This document shows positions 52,435-61,596 of a stretch of 64,000 nucleotides of DNA, in pieces. Position 1 is the stretch's first letter; each line of letters starts with the position of its first letter. The stretch covers positions 1 to 64,000 of the forward strand of contig NZ_WAAT01000042.1 of assembly GCF_008806375.1 (NCBI RefSeq), given 5' to 3'. This DNA is from Pseudotamlana haliotis. GTDB lineage: Bacteria > Bacteroidota > Bacteroidia > Flavobacteriales > Flavobacteriaceae. Below the pieces are notes generated by a model. That model made no database searches, was not told the origin of the DNA, and was given only the letters and a program-made list of their open reading frames with translations. A program made the position numbers and the translations under genes.

Positions 52435-53361
52435 TTGCTTATTAAAATAAGCATAGTTATTGCTGCTCTGTATTTTATATATCAGAAACTAATTAACAAT
52501 AATACGTTACATTTTTCTGATTTCTACATTATTTTGACCGAAAATAGCAGTTTTTCAGTCAAAATAGTAAGTTTTCTAATCTTTTTATCTGCTTTTAATT
52601 GGTTTTTGGAAATTTTAAAGTGGCAAACACTTGTTGCTCCTTTTAAAAAGTTAGCATTGAGAACCGCCACAGAACAGACCCTAGGAGCGCTAACCGCCTC
52701 TTTAATGACTCCTAATCGTATTGGGGAATACGGAGCCAAAGCCATGTACTACCAAAGTTCATTTCAAAAGAAAATTGTTTTCATCAACCTTATTAGCAAC
52801 CTTTTACAATTACTAGCAACCCTTTTTTTTGGCGTTATAGGCTTATTTTTCTTTATAAAAAGTTACAATACCAATCTTAATCTGTTCCGCTTGTCGTTGT
52901 ATGGTGTTGGTTTATTTGCCATTATTCTACTGGGGGGCTACATTCTTATTAAAGGTAATTTCAGGTATAAAAACTTTTCTCTAGAAAAAATTAGACAGTT
53001 TTTAATTGCTTACCCAAAGGACAAGCTTTTCTTTGGATGTTGTCTTTCGTTTTTTCGTTATGCCGTATTTTCATTTCAATTTTATTTCTTACTTCTAATT
53101 TTTCAAATTAACCTCTCGTATTTTGAAGCACTTAGCATCATCGCAAGCATGTATTTATTGGCATCAATAGTACCCTCGATATTTATTTTTGATGTGTTTA
53201 TAAAAGGCGGTATTGCAGTTTATTTATTTTCGTTTGCCCATGTGAACGAGTTGCATATTTTATCAATCATCACGCTTATGTGGCTATTAAACTTTGTAAT
53301 TCCAAGTCTTTTAGGGAGCTATTATGTGCTTAAGTTCGACTTAAAAAACCGTATTACCTAA
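52435..53361 (+). CDS. flippase-like integral membrane protein (LPG synthase TM family)
   Basis: A 308-residue membrane protein with about 8 helices (e.g. IKISIVIAALYFIYQKL, VKIVSFLIFLSAFNWFLEI, IVFINLISNLLQLLATLFFGVIGLFFF, NFVIPSLLGSYYVL). It belongs to the lysylphosphatidylglycerol synthase TM region/AglD-type flippase-like family, including the motif ALTASLMTPNRIGEYGAKA. The TTG at 52435 is not a convincing start: the frame continues upstream to 52381 and encodes TLSYKTKHFLFLL, matching the start seen in related proteins, but no ATG/GTG/TTG exists there (ATT at 52390 or 52381). Its stop overlaps the ATG of the GT2 gene (TAATG), so both form one unit. Confidence 0.85.
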   Translation: MLIKISIVIAALYFIYQKLINNNTLHFSDFYIILTENSSFSVKIVSFLIFLSAFNWFLEILKWQTLVAPFKKLALRTATEQTLGALTASLMTPNRIGEYGAKAMYYQSSFQKKIVFINLISNLLQLLATLFFGVIGLFFFIKSYNTNLNLFRLSLYGVGLFAIILLGGYILIKGNFRYKNFSLEKIRQFLIAYPKDKLFFGCCLSFFRYAVFSFQFYFLLLIFQINLSYFEALSIIASMYLLASIVPSIFIFDVFIKGGIAVYLFSFAHVNELHILSIITLMWLLNFVIPSLLGSYYVLKFDLKNRIT

Positions 53362-54485
53362 TGGTTTTAACAGCACTTCTTATCACATTATCTTACCTGA
53401 TTTTAATTGGTGGTTTTATTTACGGCTTTGATAAAGTGAAAGACTTCAAAGAAAAAAACACAGGTCCTAAAACTCGATTTTCTGTAATTATTCCGTTTAG
53501 GAATGAAGCCAATAACTTAGTTCGGCTATTAGCTTCGATTGAGGCTTTAAACTACCCTAAAGACCTTTTCGAAATTATTTTGGTTAACGATGATTCAGAA
53601 GATGATTCTGTTGCTATCATCACTTCCTTCAAGGAAAAATATCAAGGAAAACTCAGCGTTATTAACAATCAAAGAAAAAGCGGTTCGCCTAAAAAAGATG
53701 CCATAACCTCAGCGATAAACCAAGCACAATACGAATGGATTATCACAACCGATGCTGATTGTGTTTTACCTCAAGGTTGGCTAAAAACTTATGATGCTTT
53801 TATTATTGAAAACATTAGTCTTTGTATAGCAGGCCCTGTCACTTATCATTTAGAAAATTCTTTTTTAAATCGTTTTCAGTGGTTGGATATCATGAGCTTA
53901 CAAGGAGCTACTATTGGTGGTTTCGGACTAAAAAAACCATTTTTATGTAACGGTGCCAACTTAGCCTATACAAAATCTTTGTTCTTAGAATTATCTGGAT
54001 TTGACGGTAATTCCAACATTGCTAGTGGTGACGACTTGTTTCTTTTAGAAAAAGCCACACATAAATACCCAAAAAAAGTACATTATTTAAAAAGCAGTAC
54101 TGCCATTGTAAAAACTAACGCTCAACCCCATTGGAAATCGCTTATTTCACAGCGTGTGCGTTGGGCTGCGAAAACAACCGCTTACAAAAACGGTTTTGGA
54201 AAATTAACTGGTATACTCGTATTTTTCATGAATTTTTTAGTGGTTCTACTTTCTGTGCTTAGCTTGTTAGAACTTTTTAGTTTTAAAATATTCAGTTTTA
54301 TTTTAATTGCTAAATGCGGAATAGATTTCTATTTAATTTACAAAACAACTGTGTTTTTTAATCAGAAACACCCCTTAAAAAGCTACTTAACAGGCTTTTT
54401 AATCTATCCTTTCTTCAGTGTTTACGTGGCCTTGGTTTCGATATTCTCTGACTATAATTGGAAGGGGCGCAGCTTTAATAAGTAA
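53361..54485 (+). CDS. family 2 glycosyltransferase, membrane-bound
   Basis: A 374-residue GT2 enzyme. N-terminal membrane helix (LTALLITLSYLILIGGFIYGF), GT-A domain with VIIPFRNEANNL (about 42-53), ILVNDDSEDDS, the metal-binding TTDADC (Asp131-Asp133), SGDDLFLLE, and the acceptor motif ISQRVRWAAK (QxxRW), followed by two or three helices (NFLVVLLSVLSLLELF, YLTGFLIYPFFSVYVALVSIF). It may transfer a sugar to a lipid or polysaccharide; with the upstream flippase-like protein it suggests a glycolipid export pair. Translationally coupled to it. Confidence 0.92.
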   Translation: MVLTALLITLSYLILIGGFIYGFDKVKDFKEKNTGPKTRFSVIIPFRNEANNLVRLLASIEALNYPKDLFEIILVNDDSEDDSVAIITSFKEKYQGKLSVINNQRKSGSPKKDAITSAINQAQYEWIITTDADCVLPQGWLKTYDAFIIENISLCIAGPVTYHLENSFLNRFQWLDIMSLQGATIGGFGLKKPFLCNGANLAYTKSLFLELSGFDGNSNIASGDDLFLLEKATHKYPKKVHYLKSSTAIVKTNAQPHWKSLISQRVRWAAKTTAYKNGFGKLTGILVFFMNFLVVLLSVLSLLELFSFKIFSFILIAKCGIDFYLIYKTTVFFNQKHPLKSYLTGFLIYPFFSVYVALVSIFSDYNWKGRSFNK

Positions 54486-54962
54486 CTAGTTTACACTAAT
54501 AATTAATGGCAACTGAAATTCGGTAGTCACTGGTTGTCCTCGTTTTATTGCGGGATCTATTTCTGGCAACCCTTCTAAACTTCGATTTAAAAGTCTTTCA
54601 ATGTTAGGGATTTCTTCAACGGTAATGGAGTCTATATTAGCTTGAATTAAGAGCAACTCACCGCTTTTAGATACTTGAAATTCGAGCATAATCGTATCAT
54701 TGACATCTTGAGTCACGATAATACTTTCTTCTTGTAAATAATTAGTAATGTGATTAGTAAGTGTATTCTGAAAGCAAGTTTTACGTGCTTCTATAGTTTC
54801 GGAAGTTTCACAGATAGAAAAACCTGGGTATTCATCAACATCATTCCAATTGAAAGTCTTCAATTCTTCGTTCAAAATGGCTTCTGAAGATGTTTTTTTC
54901 ACATTAAAGTACTCGCAAGACACGAGCGTAAAAATGAACAGAAAGACAATGGCGTGTTTCAT
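54486..54962 (-). CDS. lipoprotein with TonB-like C-terminal domain
   Basis: A 158-residue lipoprotein (MKHAIVFLFIFTLVSCEYF, lipidated Cys16). A short acidic N-terminal part ('EAILNEELKTFNWNDVDEYPGFSICETSETIEARKTCFQNTLTNHI') precedes a 75-residue beta-alpha-beta domain 'IMLEFQVSKSGELLLIQANIDSITVEEIPNIERLLNRSLEGLPEIDPAIKRGQPVTTEFQLPLIISV', which resembles the TonB C-terminal fold without a TonB membrane anchor. Such proteins recur in Flavobacteriia; function unknown. Convergent with the GT2 gene, with no gap. Confidence 0.78.
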   Translation of the reverse strand: MKHAIVFLFIFTLVSCEYFNVKKTSSEAILNEELKTFNWNDVDEYPGFSICETSETIEARKTCFQNTLTNHITNYLQEESIIVTQDVNDTIMLEFQVSKSGELLLIQANIDSITVEEIPNIERLLNRSLEGLPEIDPAIKRGQPVTTEFQLPLIISVN

Positions 54963-55105
54963 GAATTAAACCGAAAGCCGAAAAATACAATTTTTTTATT
55001 CCAATTGTAATTTAAAATGTGATTAAAATAGCCTGCCCCGTTGTTTGGAGTATCATATCGCTTTGAAACTAGCGGCAACAATAACGACACTTTATAAAAA
55101 GAAGA

Positions 55106-55134
55106 ACCCTGTGGGTCTCTCACCTCCACAGGGT
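55106..55134 (-). terminator. terminator of the sensor/response-regulator operon
   Basis: On the minus strand a perfect 9-bp stem (ACCCTGTGG/CCACAGGGT, 11-nt loop) followed by TTCTTCTTTTT, about 210 bp past the response-regulator stop. The rest of the 380-bp gap 54963-55342 shows no gene. Confidence 0.7.
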
Positions 55135-55342
55135 CATGTAAATTGCTATTATCAACTAAAAAATTGAGGGATTAATTAATTTTCGAATTGTTGATACATC
55201 AAAGATAGGTAACAGAATCCTTTTTAAATTGCGGAAAACCCGCAGCAACAGTTATTAAAAAATATATAATACTGATTTTCAGATGATTGTGAGTTTATTT
55301 TTTTTATTTTTTTTTAAAAAAATCTTAAATCATAGTGAATTC

Positions 55343-56017
55343 CTACACAAAGCCCTTTTTACGCGCTTGACTCAATAAGGTTTCATCTTGCCCGTCTTCT
55401 ACTTCAAAAAGATCACGTAGTTGTTTTTTACGCTTCTCAATAGCACTTAATGAAATACCTAAATGTGATGCTAAATTTTTAGTTTTCACGCCTTGAGATA
55501 ATAGGTGTAAAATTTTTCTGTTTTTATCATCTATCACGATATCACTGCTAATTGTTCTCCTAATAATACTACTAACCGTAGAACTGTAAACCGTTTCGCC
55601 ATCTAACACTCTTTGAAACGCAACAGCAAGGTCATTTGAGGTTAAATCACTTTTAATAATAAGACCTTCTGGTTTTATATTTTTAATAATATTATGGATT
55701 CTAAACGCTTCATCAAACATCGTTAAGATTATAATTTTCGACTGTGACAGAACCTTTCTAACAAACTCCGCTAAATCTTCACCTGAATTCATGGAGCCGT
55801 CTCTTGAAGCTGGTAAGCTAATATCAAGAAACAACACGTCATAATGTAGGTTACTTTTCACCATTTTATTGATTGCAGATAAAGCTTCGTCGCAATTGTT
55901 AGCAATATCAATATCTAATTCTTGATTATCGCGTTTTGTAAAAAGCAAAGTATTTTGATACCCCTCAATAATCATGGGGTGATCATCAATCATAAGTAGT
56001 TTAATTTTTTCGGTCAT
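55343..56017 (-). CDS. NarL/LuxR-type response regulator
   Basis: A 224-residue two-component regulator. Receiver domain: acidic pocket MIDDHPMI (Asp11-Asp12), phosphoacceptor Asp65 (VLFLDISLP), Thr and Lys switch residues in ILTMFDE and IIKSD. Output domain: LuxR/NarL helix-turn-helix (ILHLLSQGVKTKNLASHLGISLSAIEKRKKQLRDLFEV). It starts 9 bp after the histidine kinase on the same strand, its cognate partner. Targets unknown; the micro-lipoprotein genes at 58158-58471 are nearby candidates. Confidence 0.93.
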   Translation of the reverse strand: MTEKIKLLMIDDHPMIIEGYQNTLLFTKRDNQELDIDIANNCDEALSAINKMVKSNLHYDVLFLDISLPASRDGSMNSGEDLAEFVRKVLSQSKIIILTMFDEAFRIHNIIKNIKPEGLIIKSDLTSNDLAVAFQRVLDGETVYSSTVSSIIRRTISSDIVIDDKNRKILHLLSQGVKTKNLASHLGISLSAIEKRKKQLRDLFEVEDGQDETLLSQARKKGFV

Positions 56018-56026
56018 AATTTTATG

Positions 56027-58048
56027 TTAAGATATGGGGACATCTATTTTTACGGTAGTTCCTTCCTCTTTTTGAGAAGATATAGCTAACGTTCCATTTA
56101 TTTCATTAATTCGAGATTTCATGTTTTTTATTCCGATTCCAGATTTCACTCTATTGACATCAAAACCGGATCCGTTATCGACAATACTCAAACTAACAGC
56201 TTTATTTTCTAACTTAAAAATAAACTGAACGTCAGTCGCTTCGGCATGTTTATAAATATTATGAAGTGCTTCTTGAATAATTCTATAAAAGTGAATTTTA
56301 ATTTTATTAGAAACATCATCCCAATCTATAGCATTTTGCCAGTCAATTGTATAACGCAACCCATAGGTTGCAGTTTGGGTCTCAACCAAGGTTTTAATAA
56401 TATCTCTAAAACCAGAACCTGAAACAAAATCGGTATTTAATTCATGTGACACTTTTCGAATCTCTTCTTCAATAACTTTTAGTTGATTAATATATTGCCC
56501 CCTTGTTCTAATAGCTTCTTCTGTATGTGTCATATTTAAGCTATCTAAACTTAAGCGCGCACCAAATAATTTCCCTAAAACACCATCATGAAGTTCTTCA
56601 GAAATGCGTTTCTTTTCCAAGGCTCTAGCATCCTCAACGACTTCATTTTGAGAAAGCATTAAATTATAAATTTCTTCGTTGGTTTCTTGTTGCTTTTGAA
56701 TGAATTCTAAATCTTTATTTTTATTACGTTGCGCAAATATGATATAAAGTAAAACTGAGGCAACAATAATGACTATTGAAATAATCAATAACCACATACG
56801 CTCTTTAGCGATTCTGACATTTTCTTCTTCAATTTCATTGGTTTCAAACTTGATTCTAGCAAACTTATTTCGAGTGACTCTCTCTCTTTTTTGCAAGCTA
56901 TCATTTAACCGTATATAATGTCGCAAGTGAGTTGCGGCCACCTCGCCTTCTTCTATTTCAGAAAGTAATTTTAAGGACTTTAAAAGATCATCATTGTAGA
57001 ACTTTTCAGCAATCCGCTTGGCTTCATAAGCATAATACTTGGCAGAATCCTTTAGACTTATTTCGTTATAGTATTCAGCTAAGTGCTGAAGTATAATAAT
57101 GGAATTGTAACTATCTTTACCCCTGGCCTCACTCAACTTCAGTGCTTTATGATATAACCCCGGCAAAGCACTTCTATCTCCCGACAAGTATAAGGCATGC
57201 GCATAGTTATCTAAAACTAAGGCGTGAAAACCAGGTCGCTCTTTAACCAAAATCTCATCATCAAGAATCTCCTTCAGGGTGTTTATGGCTAATTCATATC
57301 GCCCTGCTTCTTTTAAAACATTGCCTAAATTATTATTAGATATAGCAATTGAATGTTTATTATTTCCTTTAAGTTTTAATTTTAAAGCAATCGATTTTCT
57401 TTGATATTCAATAGATTTATCAAACTGTTCAAGCACATTAAATACCACTCCTAAATTATTGTACAAATAGGCTTTTTTACGAATAACTTCTTTTGAGGGG
57501 TGCTCTATTTTATTAAGTAATTTAATACCCTCTATAGAGGTTAACTCGCTCGCTGTATAATCCTTGCTTTCTCTTTGAAGTATGGCTATATCTAGAAGAA
57601 CATTTGCTGTATTATAATGATCTTTTAAACCTCTATATAATTTTTCAGCTTTATTATTATAATAGTATGCACTGTCATGTATTTTATCAAAATAGTAATA
57701 TCCTAATTTTTTAGTCATATTAGCCATCAAAGCAGTGTCTTTAATTTTCTGGGCTAGACTCAAATTTTCATGAATATATCTTACAAATAGTGTATCCTTA
57801 TCGAATTCACCATAAAGTGCAATAAGTTGCTCATTACTTTTCTGCTGAAGGGAATAACTATTAATTTGAGCAGCTAATGCTTTTGCTTTAAGAACTAGCT
57901 GCTCTCTATTTTTGAAGTTTCTTTTAGGTGAATCGGCTTTATTTAAATAAGAGAGAATGCTATCAAACTTCTCTTCACTATACATTTGTGCGTAAGAAAA
58001 ACGTACGCACAACATGATAAACAACAAAAGGAAATAAACCGATCTCAC
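56027..58048 (-). CDS. TPR sensor histidine kinase (HisKA_3/HATPase)
   Basis: A 673-residue kinase. Signal peptide at 1-20, periplasmic TPR solenoid at about 60-390 (repeats such as AYLYNNLGVVFNVLEQFDKSIEYQRKSI and NNLGNVLKEAGRYELAINTLKEI), one transmembrane helix (419-438), a coiled-coil, then HisKA_3 with phosphoacceptor His487 (RISEELHDGVLGKLFG) and HATPase (IIQEALHNIYKHA; DNGSGFDV; GIKNMKSRINEING). The first codon is GTG (58046-58048); an ATG 10 bp upstream is out of frame. Operon with the NarL-type regulator. Ligand unknown. Confidence 0.93.
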   Translation of the reverse strand: MRSVYFLLLFIMLCVRFSYAQMYSEEKFDSILSYLNKADSPKRNFKNREQLVLKAKALAAQINSYSLQQKSNEQLIALYGEFDKDTLFVRYIHENLSLAQKIKDTALMANMTKKLGYYYFDKIHDSAYYYNNKAEKLYRGLKDHYNTANVLLDIAILQRESKDYTASELTSIEGIKLLNKIEHPSKEVIRKKAYLYNNLGVVFNVLEQFDKSIEYQRKSIALKLKLKGNNKHSIAISNNNLGNVLKEAGRYELAINTLKEILDDEILVKERPGFHALVLDNYAHALYLSGDRSALPGLYHKALKLSEARGKDSYNSIIILQHLAEYYNEISLKDSAKYYAYEAKRIAEKFYNDDLLKSLKLLSEIEEGEVAATHLRHYIRLNDSLQKRERVTRNKFARIKFETNEIEEENVRIAKERMWLLIISIVIIVASVLLYIIFAQRNKNKDLEFIQKQQETNEEIYNLMLSQNEVVEDARALEKKRISEELHDGVLGKLFGARLSLDSLNMTHTEEAIRTRGQYINQLKVIEEEIRKVSHELNTDFVSGSGFRDIIKTLVETQTATYGLRYTIDWQNAIDWDDVSNKIKIHFYRIIQEALHNIYKHAEATDVQFIFKLENKAVSLSIVDNGSGFDVNRVKSGIGIKNMKSRINEINGTLAISSQKEEGTTVKIDVPIS

Positions 58049-58069
58049 AGATATTCATGGTAAACTTCT

Positions 58070-58077
58070 CAAATGTA
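58070..58077 (-). promoter_or_regulatory. -7 box of the histidine kinase operon
   Basis: Minus-strand TACATTTG, a perfect TAnnTTTG, 22 bp before the GTG start; it supports the GTG and a short leader. No clear -33 box. Confidence 0.4.
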
Positions 58078-58157
58078 TTTATAATTTCTGAATTTATTTT
58101 AATTAGAGTACTTTATCAGTTATTAATTATAAAAGCACTTAACGCATTTATTAAAAT

Positions 58158-58304
58158 TTAGCGTTCTCCAATATTACCATCTCTATATAAAACATTAGTC
58201 GTATTATCAACCAACACCTCATCTTCGTTTAAACTTGCTTCAATACATGATGTGAAAAGAGCAATAAATACGGCTACTATTAATGTGATTTTTAAAATTT
58301 TCAT
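58158..58304 (-). CDS. 48-aa micro-lipoprotein, copy B
   Basis: Complete 48-codon gene: MKILKITLIVAVFIALFTSC is an SPII signal with lipobox FTSC (Cys20), followed by only 28 residues: acidic 'EDEVLVDNTTNVLYRDGNIGER'. It shares 19 of the first 20 positions' character and the frame (ED)(D/E)VL(V/I)D(D/N)T(N/T)xVL(Y/F)..GN..ER with the adjacent copy at 58325-58471, so both are real and duplicated. It lies 110 bp upstream of the histidine kinase gene on the same strand. Function unknown; a membrane-anchored peptide signal or sensor input is possible. Confidence 0.75.
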   Translation of the reverse strand: MKILKITLIVAVFIALFTSCIEASLNEDEVLVDNTTNVLYRDGNIGER

Positions 58305-58324
58305 AATTAACTTTTATTTTGATA

Positions 58325-58471
58325 TTAACGCTCCACTTCATTACCTCCTGTGAATAATACTGTATTTGTATCATCTATTAATACATCGTCTTCATGTAAA
58401 TCTTGTTCTGTACATGAGGTAAATAAGGCTAAAAAAAGTGCTACTAATAATGAGATTTTTAGAATTTTCAT
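58325..58471 (-). CDS. 48-aa micro-lipoprotein, copy A
   Basis: Complete 48-codon gene: MKILKISLLVALFLALFTSC (lipobox FTSC, Cys20) and an acidic tail 'EDDVLIDDTNTVLFTGGNEVER'. Paralogue of the next gene downstream (58158-58304), 20 bp apart, same strand, same length and same termini (MKILK...ER). First gene of the micro-lipoprotein/kinase/regulator cluster. The small size is why it would be missed by length-filtered gene finding. Family not known to me. Confidence 0.75.
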   Translation of the reverse strand: MKILKISLLVALFLALFTSCTEQDLHEDDVLIDDTNTVLFTGGNEVER

Positions 58472-58780
58472 TTCTTTTGATTTTTAGGGTTATTATTTTT
58501 AACAATTTAATATGACAAATATCTCCATCTTTTTGAATACAAAAATTCAATTTGGAGAGCATAAACAATCTTGAGTTACTTGTAAAAAAAGCAACTAATA
58601 CGTTAAATAATTTGAGAGACTATGACTAGAAAAAGTCATGAATAAGGTATGGTTTGTTCGTGAATAAAAAAGCAATTTTCACCTCTTTCAGGTCCTAATA
58701 TAAATACAAATATCTATATGAAGAATATAACCTTGGATTAGACAGTTTTTTATCGATGAAATACACTAAATTTTAACAAA
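58472..58780. other. leader/intergenic region before the micro-lipoproteins
   Basis: 309 bp, no gene supported. Two small perfect hairpins with A-rich 6-nt loops: TTGAAT/ATTCAA (58533-58550, flanked by CTCC/GGAG) and ATGACT/AGTCAT (58622-58639). Probably regulatory leader and promoter of copy A plus the 3' flank of the LacI gene. Confidence 0.4.
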
Positions 58781-59782
58781 TCACAAGGTTGACTTGTTTC
58801 TTACTAGGCTGGTTTTCACTATTTTAGTGTGGTAATTTTCCGACTTCGGTGTTTCTTGTAATCGGTTGATGAGTAATTCTGCAGCTTGAGATCCAATGAC
58901 TTTAGCATGCTGACGAATGGTTGTTAAACGGGGTAAAGTATGATAAGAATCAGACTTACTAGCAAACCCAATTACAGAGATATCTTTTGGCACTTTTAAC
59001 CCGAAATTTACGGCCATATTCAAGCCAATTATTCCCGAAGAACTATCAGCAGCAACAATACCATCGAGTTGGTTATTCTTTTTAAAGAAAGTTTTTATTT
59101 TTTTATGATGATCGTCCTTCTTCTTAATCTTTAAAACCAAAGGCTCCATACCCGCTTCTAGGATTGCTTTATTATAACCGCGTTCACGCAACTTCCCAAC
59201 GCTTAAATCATTGATATTACTAATAAAACCAATTACCTTTCGGTTTTCGGCCAATAACGTTTTAGTGGCATTATAGGTAGATTCAAAATCATCTACAATC
59301 ACTTTATCACACATCACATCATAGGCCACACGATCAAACATAACAATAGGCACACCTTGATTAATGGTTCTTTTAAAATGTTCTATTTCACCATCAACCT
59401 GAGTTTCTTCTGCCATAGACAAAATAAAACCATCTACACTTCCGCTAGCTAAGAGTTGCAGACTTTCTTTTTCTTTATCTAAAGATTCGTTGGAAATACA
59501 GGTTATAATATTGTAGCCGTTTTTGGTGGCTTCTCGCTCGATACCAAAAAGCACTTTAGCCAAGAAATGATTTAAAATATTAGGAATAATAACACCAATG
59601 GTTTTGGTTTTATTCTGTTTTAAACTTAAGGCTACTTTATTTGGCTTGTAGTTATATAATTCGGCAAGTTCTTTAACACGTTTTACGGTTTCACCACCAA
59701 TTTCAGTACTATTATTCAATGCTTTTGAAACCGTAGATATCGATACATTTAACTCTTTAGCTAATTGCTTTAATGTCACCAT
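58781..59782 (-). CDS. LacI family transcriptional regulator
   Basis: A 333-residue repressor. N-terminal LacI HTH: TLKQLAKELNVSISTVSKALNNSTEIGGETVKRVKELAELYNYKPNKVA (residues 3-51) with the hinge helix LSLKQ. The periplasmic-binding-protein-like sensor domain follows (TIGVIIPNILNHFLAKVLFGIEREATKNGYN...; IVMFDRVAYDV; GIVAADSSSGI; LTTIRQHAKVIGSQAAELLI). No sugar-use locus is adjacent, so the effector is unknown. Monocistronic, divergent from the barrel gene at 60036. Confidence 0.94.
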   Translation of the reverse strand: MVTLKQLAKELNVSISTVSKALNNSTEIGGETVKRVKELAELYNYKPNKVALSLKQNKTKTIGVIIPNILNHFLAKVLFGIEREATKNGYNIITCISNESLDKEKESLQLLASGSVDGFILSMAEETQVDGEIEHFKRTINQGVPIVMFDRVAYDVMCDKVIVDDFESTYNATKTLLAENRKVIGFISNINDLSVGKLRERGYNKAILEAGMEPLVLKIKKKDDHHKKIKTFFKKNNQLDGIVAADSSSGIIGLNMAVNFGLKVPKDISVIGFASKSDSYHTLPRLTTIRQHAKVIGSQAAELLINRLQETPKSENYHTKIVKTSLVRNKSTL

Positions 59783-60035
59783 AAATTATTCTGGAATTAT
59801 ATAACCAATGCAATGTACAAAATAAGTTATTGCTACTAAACATTTATTTTATTGGAGCACACTGCATAAACACAAACTTATTTTCAATCAAACTTACCTT
59901 ACTATAAACCAGATAAACGCATAAAACTATTATTAAAAAACAACTAAAATTTTATTTTAATTCATAAGCTTAAATAATGTAACTTCCACCTCTTTAACAG
60001 AAATCAATGCGCTTTTATTAGTCAAACTGCTAATT

Positions 60036-61181
60036 ATGATTCAAAGAACACTTACCGTACTCTTATTTTTCCTTGTAAGTTTTCTTTACGGGCAATCTGA
60101 TTCCATCGCTAAAAAGGAGGTGGATACTTCTAAAGCTGAGCCTTCAAAATTTGATAAATTCAACAAAAAAGCAGAAGCTTTTTTTAAAAAATCACCAGTT
60201 CCCATTTATTCCCATACACCTGAATCTGGAAATATTTTCGGAATTACAAAATTTAATATTCTATCACTTTCTAAAAAGGATACCATTTCTAAACCTTCAA
60301 AACTATCTGAAGTTTTCACCTTTTCATCCAAGGGTCGTATTAACGTATCAGTTTCAACCGATCTTATTTTTAAAGAAAACAACCGTAATGTCATTGCATA
60401 CGTCAATTATCAAAAACAACCCGATTTTATTTTCGGAATAGGTAATGACGTAAAAAAAGAAGATATAGAAGAAGTACAACTTGAACGCATCAAATTTTTT
60501 GCAACTTATTTGTTCCGGTTTAAAAAACATTTTTACATAGGTGTTCCTATTAATTTTTCAAGTTATTTTAACATAGAAACCGAACCCGATAGCTTCCTAA
60601 TACAAGATGATGTTACTGGTTTAGATGGTGGCATATCAGTTGGTACTGGGCTCGCCTTCTCATACGACACTAGAGGCAACAGGTACAACCCGCAGGGAGG
60701 TGCTTATATCATGACTTATATTGTCACCAACCCTAAATTTCTTGGAAGCACCTACCAATATTCAAAATATGAAATTGATGCTAGAAAATATTTTAATCCT
60801 TGGTTAAAACACATTATCGCTTTACAAGTCACAACGAGTAACACCCCTGGAAACACGCCTTTTTATGAACTTTCCATGCTTGGTAGTGACAAACAAATGC
60901 GTGGTTATTTTAAAGGCGCCTACAGAGATCATGTACTTGTTGATTCTCAAGTAGAATACCGTGCTCCTATTTGGAATATCTTTGGCGCTGTAGCATGGAT
61001 TGGAACAGGCCGTGTAGCCCATGAATATAAAGACCTCTCTTTAGAAGGATGGAAACTATCATATGGTGGGGGCCTACGTATTAGAGTGGACTCTAAAAAC
61101 AATACCAACCTCAGAATTGATTATGGGTTTGGACCTCATGGTATCTCAGGCGTTTATTTTGGTTTTGCTGAAGCTTTTTAA
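60036..61181 (+). CDS. BamA/TamA-type (surface antigen) outer-membrane barrel protein
   Basis: A 381-residue protein: signal peptide (IQRTLTVLLFFLVSFLYGQ), a short Lys-rich linker without visible POTRA domains, then a 16-strand barrel of the Omp85/surface-antigen type (GKINVS..; FFATYLFRFKKHFYIGVPINFSSY; GTGLAFSYDTRGNRYNPQGGAYIMTYI; MLGSDKQMRGYFKGAYRDHVLVDSQVEYRAP; GGGLRIRVDSKNNTNLRIDYGFG). The end is aromatic (YFGFAEAF). Without POTRA it is not the main BamA; it may export or store a small surface protein. Monocistronic. Confidence 0.88.
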   Translation: MIQRTLTVLLFFLVSFLYGQSDSIAKKEVDTSKAEPSKFDKFNKKAEAFFKKSPVPIYSHTPESGNIFGITKFNILSLSKKDTISKPSKLSEVFTFSSKGRINVSVSTDLIFKENNRNVIAYVNYQKQPDFIFGIGNDVKKEDIEEVQLERIKFFATYLFRFKKHFYIGVPINFSSYFNIETEPDSFLIQDDVTGLDGGISVGTGLAFSYDTRGNRYNPQGGAYIMTYIVTNPKFLGSTYQYSKYEIDARKYFNPWLKHIIALQVTTSNTPGNTPFYELSMLGSDKQMRGYFKGAYRDHVLVDSQVEYRAPIWNIFGAVAWIGTGRVAHEYKDLSLEGWKLSYGGGLRIRVDSKNNTNLRIDYGFGPHGISGVYFGFAEAF

Positions 61182-61334
61182 AAACCAAATTACAAACCAC
61201 CCTAAAACAAAAAAGCATCCCCATCTTCTTCACAGAAAAAAGGAAAGCCTTTCATTGGAATACCAAATAGACTTTGGTATTACTACATCCTAGATTTCTC
61301 TAGGAACAACACAACCTCGTTATTATTGCCAAAA

Positions 61335-61358
61335 AAAGCCCTAATTTCTCAGAGCTTT
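61335..61358 (-). terminator. tRNA-Asp terminator
   Basis: On the minus strand an 8-bp stem AAAGCTCT/AGGGCTTT (one G-U pair, 8-nt loop) followed by a T-run, 17 nt past the tRNA 3' end. Confidence 0.7.
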
Positions 61359-61374
61359 CTTTTTGCAATTTTAG

Positions 61375-61448
61375 CGGTCTGGACGGGACTCGAACCCGCG
61401 ACCTTCGCCGTGACAGGGCGACATTCTAACCAGCTGAACTACCAGACC
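61375..61448 (-). tRNA. tRNA-Asp(GUC)
   Basis: 74 nt without CCA. Acceptor GGTCTGG (61442-61448) pairs with 61376-61382, discriminator G at 61375; anticodon stem CGCC/GGCG with loop CTGTCAC, anticodon GTC; T-arm GCGGGTTCGAGTCCCG. D-arm normal. Confidence 0.96.
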
Positions 61449-61596
61449 GTTGCGTTATTGCGAGTGCAAAGATACACGCCTTTTTAAATATCACAAACGT
61501 TTTTGAAACTTTTTTCAATTAATTTTTAAAGATAACTTAAATTACATTGAAAATCAATCAATTACACCGAAAAAGATTTTAAAAAAAATTTAGTGT

